From NCBI RefSeq assembly GCF_014208045.1, contig NZ_JACHML010000001.1, forward strand, positions 2,046,001 through 2,110,000: 64,000 nucleotides of DNA, given 5' to 3'. The stretch is from Microbacterium thalassium (GTDB taxonomy: Bacteria > Actinomycetota > Actinomycetes > Actinomycetales > Microbacteriaceae). The notes beneath the pieces are model-generated. The model was not told the DNA's origin, ran no database searches, and saw only the letters and a list, made by a program, of their open reading frames with translations. The position numbers and the translations under genes were made by a program. Of the stretch, positions 59,290 to 64,000 are shown in pieces. Within the stretch, counting starts at the first letter, position 1; every line of letters starts with the position of its first letter.

Positions 59290-59955
59290 TCAGGCGCCGG
59301 TGTCGGCGCCGCCGGCGTCGGCCGCCTCGGCCGCCTCGTCGTCCTCGGCGGGGATGAGGGGCGCGAGCGCTCGCTCGATGAGCGGTGTGGAGCCGAAGAC
59401 GGCCAGCGGGTACCCGAGCAGGAGCAGGAAGAACAGCGCCCACGGCAGCTGCATCCAGGTGAGGGCGACCAGCGCGATCATCACGATGTGGATGATCAGC
59501 GCGCCGCCGGAGTAGGGCAGTCGCGCGACCGCCATCACGACGGCGTTGAGCAGGGTTCGCCAGACGGTGTTCTCGAAACGCGCCTGCATCGCCCACACGA
59601 AGGGGAAGACCAGCAGATATACCAGGCTGATCAAGGTTTTCAGCACTGCGAGCTCGGGCGCGACGACGAACAGCCACAGGGCTGCGATGCCGAGTCCGAC
59701 CGGCCCGACGATCGCCCACAGAGCGCCGGCCTTCGCGAAGTTCGACCGGAACGAGCGCAGGAACGTGCGAGCCGCGCCGGTGTCGGTGCCGTCGAGGATG
59801 CGTCGCGCGCTGTCGTAGAGGGCGGTGAGCCCCGCGCCCGCGGTGACGACCGGGATGACCGTGAGGATCGTCAGCAGATTGAGGACGATCATGTCGGCGA
59901 TCGTGCCCATGGTCCGCCAGAACGGTCCGGACGGGTCCATCAATCGTGCGAACAC
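59290..59955 (-). CDS. DUF624 (YesL-like) membrane protein
   Basis: A 221-residue protein with about five helices; the N-terminal pattern FARLMDPSGPFWRTMGTIAD and LNLLTILTVIPVVTAGAGLT is that of DUF624/YesL proteins, which accompany sugar ABC transporters in Bacillus and actinobacteria but have no proven activity. The C-terminus is acidic. GTG at 59955 is chosen for the GGGGAGG just upstream. It is divergent from the GH65 gene, with a shared 161-bp region. Confidence 0.85.
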   Translation of the reverse strand: MFARLMDPSGPFWRTMGTIADMIVLNLLTILTVIPVVTAGAGLTALYDSARRILDGTDTGAARTFLRSFRSNFAKAGALWAIVGPVGLGIAALWLFVVAPELAVLKTLISLVYLLVFPFVWAMQARFENTVWRTLLNAVVMAVARLPYSGGALIIHIVMIALVALTWMQLPWALFFLLLLGYPLAVFGSTPLIERALAPLIPAEDDEAAEAADAGGADTGA

Positions 59956-60026
59956 GGCCACCTCCCCGGCCAGCCTATCGCCGGTGCCCCCGGTGCGCCG
60001 GATCGCCCCGCTGAGGTATGGTTCCA

Positions 60027-60042
60027 CCGGATACGTTTCCGG
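60027..60042. promoter_or_regulatory. LacI-type operator between the DUF624 and GH65 genes
   Basis: CCGGATACGTTTCCGG, palindromic but for one pair, shares CGGA-N-ACG-N-TTCCG with the operator at 59200-59217. It sits in the divergent promoter region and is 75 bp from the GH65 start. Confidence 0.75.
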
Positions 60043-60116
60043 AGATCGCCGCCCAGGTGGTCCCCGAAGCAGCGGAGCGACGCGTGGGGATGCGCGCCGC
60101 AGAGGAGGCACACGCC

Positions 60117-62399
60117 ATGAGCGACCGGGTGTTCGACGTCGACCCGTACGCCATCACGACGACACGGCTCGCGGACGACCGGATGCGGCTGATCGAGTCG
60201 ATGACCTCGACCGGCAACGCCCACATGGGCATGCGCGGCAACTTCGAAGAGGGCTACTCGGGCGACACCCACCGCGGCACCTACATCGCCGGCGTCTGGT
60301 TCCCCGACAAGACGCGGGTCGGATGGTGGAAGAACGGCTACCCGGAGTACTTCGGCAAGGTCATCAACGCGACCAACATCATCGCCGTCGACATCGAGAT
60401 CGACGGTGAGAAGGTCGACCTGTTCACCGGAACCCACGATGATTTCCGGCTGCGGCTGGATCTGCGAAACGGCCTGCTCGAGCGCTCGTTCGTGTACGCG
60501 ACGGCATCCGCCCGCGTCCACCTGGAGTTCGCGCGGTTCCTGTCGATCGAGACGCCCGAGCTGCTCCTGCAGCGCGTGCGGGTCACGGTGCTCGACGGCG
60601 CGCCGCACGTGCGGCTCACGCCGCGCCTGGACGGCGACGTGCACAACCTCGACGCCAACTACGGCGAGCAGTTCTGGAGCGAGGCCTCGCGGGGCATGGC
60701 TCCCGTGCCGCACCTGTCGCTGAGGACCATTCCGAACCCGTTCGGGACGCCCCAGTTCACCGTCACCGCCGGCATGACCGCCGCAGCCGCGGGGCTCGAG
60801 CCCGGCCGGGCGATCGATGCGCCGCTGCAGGTCGGCGAGGTGTTCGCGGGGGCGCTCGCGGCGGGCGGCGCGGCCGAGCTCGTCAAGACGACCGCCGTCG
60901 TCACCACGCGCGACATCCATCAGGCGCAGCACGTCGAAGCCGTCGCGCGGCTGCTCACGGCATCCGCCTCCCGCTCGTTCGAGGAGCACCTCGCCGCCCA
61001 CACCGCCCTGTGGGAGCAGCGGTGGGCCCGTGCCCAGGTCGTCATCGAGGGCGACGACGAGGCGCAGCAGGGGATCCAGTTCAACCTGTTCCAGCTGTTC
61101 TCGACCTACTACGGCGAGGACGAGCGGCTCAACATCGGGCCGAAGGGCTTCACCGGCGAGAAGTACGGCGGCGCGACCTACTGGGACACCGAGGCGTACC
61201 TGGTTCCGCTGTACCTCGCGCTGGCCTCGCCCGACGTGACGCACGCGCTGCTGAGGTATCGCCACCGCCAGCTGCCGCAGGCCGGGCACAACGCTCGTCA
61301 GCAGGGACTGGCCGGCGCCCTCTACCCGATGGTGACCTTCAACGGCATCGAATGCCACAACGAGTGGGAGATCACCTTCGAGGAGATCCACCGCAACGGC
61401 GCGATGGCCCACGCGATCTACCTCTACACGCGCTACACCGGCGACCGGTCGTACCTCGAGGGGGACGGACTGGAGGTGCTCGTCGAGATCAGCCGGTTCT
61501 GGGCCGACCGGGTCCACTTCTCGCGGCGCGCCGGCGCGTACATGATCCACGGCGTGACGGGGCCGAACGAGTACGAGAACAACGTCAACAACAACTGGTA
61601 CACGAACTACCTCGCCGCGTGGGTGCTCGCCTACACCTCCGACACGCTCGACGACCTGCCGGCCGAGCGCGCGGCCGAACTCGGCGTCAGCGACGACGAG
61701 CGCACGCAGTGGCGCGCGATCACCGAGAACATGTACCTGCCCGTCGACGAGGCGATGCGCGTCAACGTGCAGCACGACACGTTCCTCGACAAGGACCTGC
61801 GCAGCGTCGACACCATCCCCGCAGACCAGCGCCCGCTCAACCAGAACTGGTCGTGGGACCGCATCCTGCGCTCGTGCTTCATCAAGCAGGCGGACGTGCT
61901 GCAGGGCATGTACCTGTTCGAGGAGGACTTCAGCACCGACGAGCTGCGCCGCAACTTCGAGTTCTACGAGCCCATGACGGTGCACGAGTCGTCGCTGTCG
62001 GCGTCGATCCACGCGATCGTCGCGGCCGCCATCGGCAAGCAGGACAAGGCGATCGAGCTCTACCGCCGCACGGCGCGCCTCGACCTCGACAACTACAACA
62101 ACGACACCGAGGACGGTCTGCACATCACCTCGATGAGCGGAGCGTGGCTGTCGATCGTGCAGGGCTTCGCGGGGATGCGCGCGACGGATGCCGGGCTCGC
62201 GTTCGCTCCGTTCTGCCCCGCCGACTGGACCGCCTATTCGTTCACGGTGGGCTACCGCGACCGCGTGCTGGCCGTGCGGGTCGCTGCCGATCGCGTCGAG
62301 TTCACCCTCGCCGGCGGCGAACCGCTCCCGATCACGGTCTTCGGCGAGCCGCGGACGGTCGACGGCACCCTCAGCGTGGAGATCCCCGCGGCGGGCTGA
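60117..62399 (+). CDS. GH65 glycoside phosphorylase, maltose-phosphorylase type
   Basis: Cleaves a disaccharide with phosphate to beta-glucose-1-phosphate and glucose. The 760-residue protein has the GH65 catalytic-acid region [20 protein letters not shown] with Glu about 485 (the equivalent is Glu487 in Lactobacillus maltose phosphorylase), [15 protein letters not shown] and [16 protein letters not shown]. Other GH65 specificities (trehalose, kojibiose, nigerose) are possible, but GPNEYENN(V/I)NNNWY is the maltose phosphorylase form. The ATG has a GAGGAGG upstream. No beta-phosphoglucomutase gene is in the window, although it usually lies beside such enzymes. Confidence 0.9.
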   Translation: MSDRVFDVDPYAITTTRLADDRMRLIESMTSTGNAHMGMRGNFEEGYSGDTHRGTYIAGVWFPDKTRVGWWKNGYPEYFGKVINATNIIAVDIEIDGEKVDLFTGTHDDFRLRLDLRNGLLERSFVYATASARVHLEFARFLSIETPELLLQRVRVTVLDGAPHVRLTPRLDGDVHNLDANYGEQFWSEASRGMAPVPHLSLRTIPNPFGTPQFTVTAGMTAAAAGLEPGRAIDAPLQVGEVFAGALAAGGAAELVKTTAVVTTRDIHQAQHVEAVARLLTASASRSFEEHLAAHTALWEQRWARAQVVIEGDDEAQQGIQFNLFQLFSTYYGEDERLNIGPKGFTGEKYGGATYWDTEAYLVPLYLALASPDVTHALLRYRHRQLPQAGHNARQQGLAGALYPMVTFNGIECHNEWEITFEEIHRNGAMAHAIYLYTRYTGDRSYLEGDGLEVLVEISRFWADRVHFSRRAGAYMIHGVTGPNEYENNVNNNWYTNYLAAWVLAYTSDTLDDLPAERAAELGVSDDERTQWRAITENMYLPVDEAMRVNVQHDTFLDKDLRSVDTIPADQRPLNQNWSWDRILRSCFIKQADVLQGMYLFEEDFSTDELRRNFEFYEPMTVHESSLSASIHAIVAAAIGKQDKAIELYRRTARLDLDNYNNDTEDGLHITSMSGAWLSIVQGFAGMRATDAGLAFAPFCPADWTAYSFTVGYRDRVLAVRVAADRVEFTLAGGEPLPITVFGEPRTVDGTLSVEIPAAG

Positions 62400-62405
62400 C
62401 GACTC

Positions 62406-62885
62406 TCAGCGGGCGGCGACGGCGAGGGCGTTCGGCTCGCGTTCGAGGAACTCCACGATGTCGTCCCGCCACGCGGCGAGGAACTCCGGGTACTCGTCGG
62501 CGAACCGCTCGAGCGTGCGTGCGCCCTCACGGCTCGTCGCCGTCAGGTCGTAGGTGACGGTGACCGTGCAGCCGGTCACGCGCTCGGCGAGCGTCACGTG
62601 GACCGTGCCGCTCGTGAGCGAATCCGCGACGCGCGCGTAGCGGATCTCCAGCGGCGGGTGGGCGTCGACGACGACCCACGTGGTCGCGCGGCCGGCCGCA
62701 TCCCGTGTCTGGAAGACCGTGCCGACGGAGGTGTCGTCCGCGCCGTCGGCGAAGAAGGCCGGCTGCCATCCGCTCACCCACAGCCGCTCACCGCGCGCGG
62801 TGAACAGCCGGAACGCGAGAGCGCACCCCAGCGGCAGGTCGAACGAGTCGGTCAGGACCTCACGGAACCCGATGGCAGCGTCCAC
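62406..62885 (-). CDS. SRPBCC (START/Bet v 1-like) domain protein
   Basis: A 159-residue protein resembling polyketide-cyclase/ligand-binding SRPBCC folds: AAIGFREVLTDSFDLPLGCA at the N-terminus, HPPLEIRYARVADSLTSGTV, and YDLTATSREGARTLERFADE before a C-terminal helix. The match is by pattern, so family confidence is moderate. GTG at 62885 is chosen. It ends 6 bp after the convergent GH65 gene. Confidence 0.65.
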   Translation of the reverse strand: MDAAIGFREVLTDSFDLPLGCALAFRLFTARGERLWVSGWQPAFFADGADDTSVGTVFQTRDAAGRATTWVVVDAHPPLEIRYARVADSLTSGTVHVTLAERVTGCTVTVTYDLTATSREGARTLERFADEYPEFLAAWRDDIVEFLEREPNALAVAAR

Positions 62886-62890
62886 GGCAC

Positions 62891-62929
62891 CACCCCCTCG
62901 CGTGCACGCTACTGGCATGCGAGGGGGTG
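62891..62929. terminator. Hairpin between the SRPBCC and protease genes
   Basis: CACCCCCTCGC (62891-62901) and GCGAGGGGGTG (62919-62929) form a perfect 11-bp stem with a 17-nt loop, after the end of the leftward protease gene and just before the SRPBCC start. It could end the protease transcript or be an operator for the next gene. Confidence 0.55.
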
Positions 62930-62969
62930 CACAACGCCGGGACGGGCCGTTGGTCCCGCCGTGTCCCGA

Positions 62970-64000
62970 TCAGCCCACCGGGCCTTCGATGAGGGTGACG
63001 GATGCCGACCGGCTCGTCCCGTCCGAGCCGGTCCAGGTGAGGGTGACGGTGTCGCCCGGCTCATACGCGTCGAGGGCTTCGGAGAGGGCGCTCCCGTCGG
63101 CGATCGCGGTCCCGTCGACGGCGGTGACCACATCTCCGGCCTGGAGCCCGGCTTCGGCTGCGGGGGTGCCCTCGAACACGCCGCCGATGAGGGCACCGGT
63201 CACCGTCTGCACGGTGCTCCCGCCCGGGCCGGGGCGGTTCGTCGTCCCCTGCGAGACGGCGACGCCGAGGAAGGCCGGGTAGCCGAGCGTCACGCTGCCG
63301 GACTCGTCGCCGGCGAGCATCTGGTCGACCAGGGCGAGGGCGTCCTCGATCGGGATCGCGTACGCGGTGATGGTGATCGAACCCGAGGAGGCCGCGGTGG
63401 TCATGCCGATCACCTCGCCGTCGGCATCCAGGACCGCGCCGCCCGAGTCGCCCGAGACGACGTCGGCCGAGATCTCGATCATGCCGTCGAGGCTCTCGCC
63501 CGAGTCCGACCCCTGGGAGGCGGTGGTGACGGTCGACTCGAGGTCGGTGATCGTGCCGTCGGCGGCCATCAGCACGCCGCCGCCCTCGGCGTTGCCGACG
63601 GCGGTGATCTCGTCGCCGATCGCCTCGGTGTCGTCCTGGTCGAGCTCGATCGTCGTCAGCCCGCTCGCGCCCTCGAGCTGAAGCAGCGCGACGTCCTCTT
63701 CCGCGTCGGTGCCCACGAGCGTGGCGGTGTAGCTCTCGCCGGTGGTGGCGATCGTCACGGTGATCTCGGTCGCGTCCTCGACGACGTGGTTGTTGGTCAG
63801 CACGAGGCCGTCGGCGGTGAGCACCATGCCGGTGCCGGCGGCGGAGCCGTCGTCGTAGGCCATGACGGTGTCGATGAGCACGACGCCGGCGGATTCGTCG
63901 TCGCTCGCGGTCGCCGCCGCCTCCTGCGCCGACGCCGCGGCGCCGTTCGCCGTGTCGGAGCCGGTGTACGGCCCGGACGGCCCCCGCCCGGAGTCCGACG
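62970..64000 (-). CDS. HtrA/DegP-type trypsin-like protease with PDZ domain (N-terminus outside window)
   Basis: The reading frame is open through the right edge; 343 residues are visible. A Ser/Gly/Ala linker (SDSGRGPSGPYTGSDTANGA) precedes the protease domain, whose triad is His in LTNNHVVED, Asp in EEDVALLQL and Ser in VSGDSGGAVLD. A PDZ domain follows (FLGVAVSQGT, GTPAAEAGLQAGDVVTAVDG). Actinobacterial homologues are membrane-anchored through an N-terminal helix, which would lie beyond position 64000. Extracytoplasmic quality-control role inferred from the family. Confidence 0.93.
   Translation of the reverse strand, partial: SDSGRGPSGPYTGSDTANGAAASAQEAAATASDDESAGVVLIDTVMAYDDGSAAGTGMVLTADGLVLTNNHVVEDATEITVTIATTGESYTATLVGTDAEEDVALLQLEGASGLTTIELDQDDTEAIGDEITAVGNAEGGGVLMAADGTITDLESTVTTASQGSDSGESLDGMIEISADVVSGDSGGAVLDADGEVIGMTTAASSGSITITAYAIPIEDALALVDQMLAGDESGSVTLGYPAFLGVAVSQGTTNRPGPGGSTVQTVTGALIGGVFEGTPAAEAGLQAGDVVTAVDGTAIADGSALSEALDAYEPGDTVTLTWTGSDGTSRSASVTLIEGPVG

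Overview
The window is high-GC DNA from a Gram-positive actinobacterium, almost certainly Microbacterium or a close relative in Microbacteriaceae. The evidence is the complete 16S gene at 12766-14289, whose signature stretches read like that genus, the frequent leaderless -10 boxes of the TANNNT type, and a gene order that matches the conserved actinobacterial argJBDF..argH - tyrS - HAD phosphatase/small ORF/tlyA/nadK/recN - pyrG/nudix/xerD - parA/scpA/scpB/rluB/cmk/der block known from Mycobacterium. Genus assignment is from memory of the 16S sequence; no search was run.

Layout. 1-6480: arginine biosynthesis (argJ partial, argB, argD, argF, then a membrane acyltransferase-like gene and argH; argR and argG are absent). 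6489-12201: a SatD-family gene with a palindromic operator over its promoter plus a DUF3307-like membrane partner, tyrS, a DUF4184 membrane protein, a CoA-transferase and an acetate-uptake-type transporter. 12202-18091: one complete rrn operon (16S-23S-5S) without spacer tRNAs. 18142-35476: a very basic octapeptide-repeat protein, then the core chromosomal block from the HAD phosphatase to der, mostly with start/stop overlaps and therefore probably a few long operons.

35477-47390 is an accessory-looking stretch dominated by oxygen-limitation genes: class III anaerobic ribonucleotide reductase (nrdD, nrdG), a four-domain CoA-disulfide-reductase/rhodanese/TusA/DsrE fusion, and adhE. Their upstream regions share a 15-bp palindrome of the form TGTGGTC-N-GRCCACA, and adhE also carries an exact DosR/DevR core box (GGGACTAAAGTCCC) about 40 bp upstream of its inferred transcription start. 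This candidate two-input regulon is the most interesting signal in the window.

47641-54819: tRNA-Pro(GGG) with its 3' end and terminator duplicated 132 bp downstream, followed by a PD-(D/E)XK endonuclease-like gene of less GC-biased codon use; then a cupin, a zinc alcohol dehydrogenase, a DsbA-like protein lacking the active-site cysteine pair, nrdI, aidB and a zinc-finger thioredoxin. 54908-62399: a LacI-regulated disaccharide locus (LacI regulator, two ABC permeases, binding lipoprotein, DUF624 membrane protein, GH65 maltose-phosphorylase-type enzyme) with two matching operators. The window ends in an SRPBCC-type protein and the 3' part of an HtrA-like protease.
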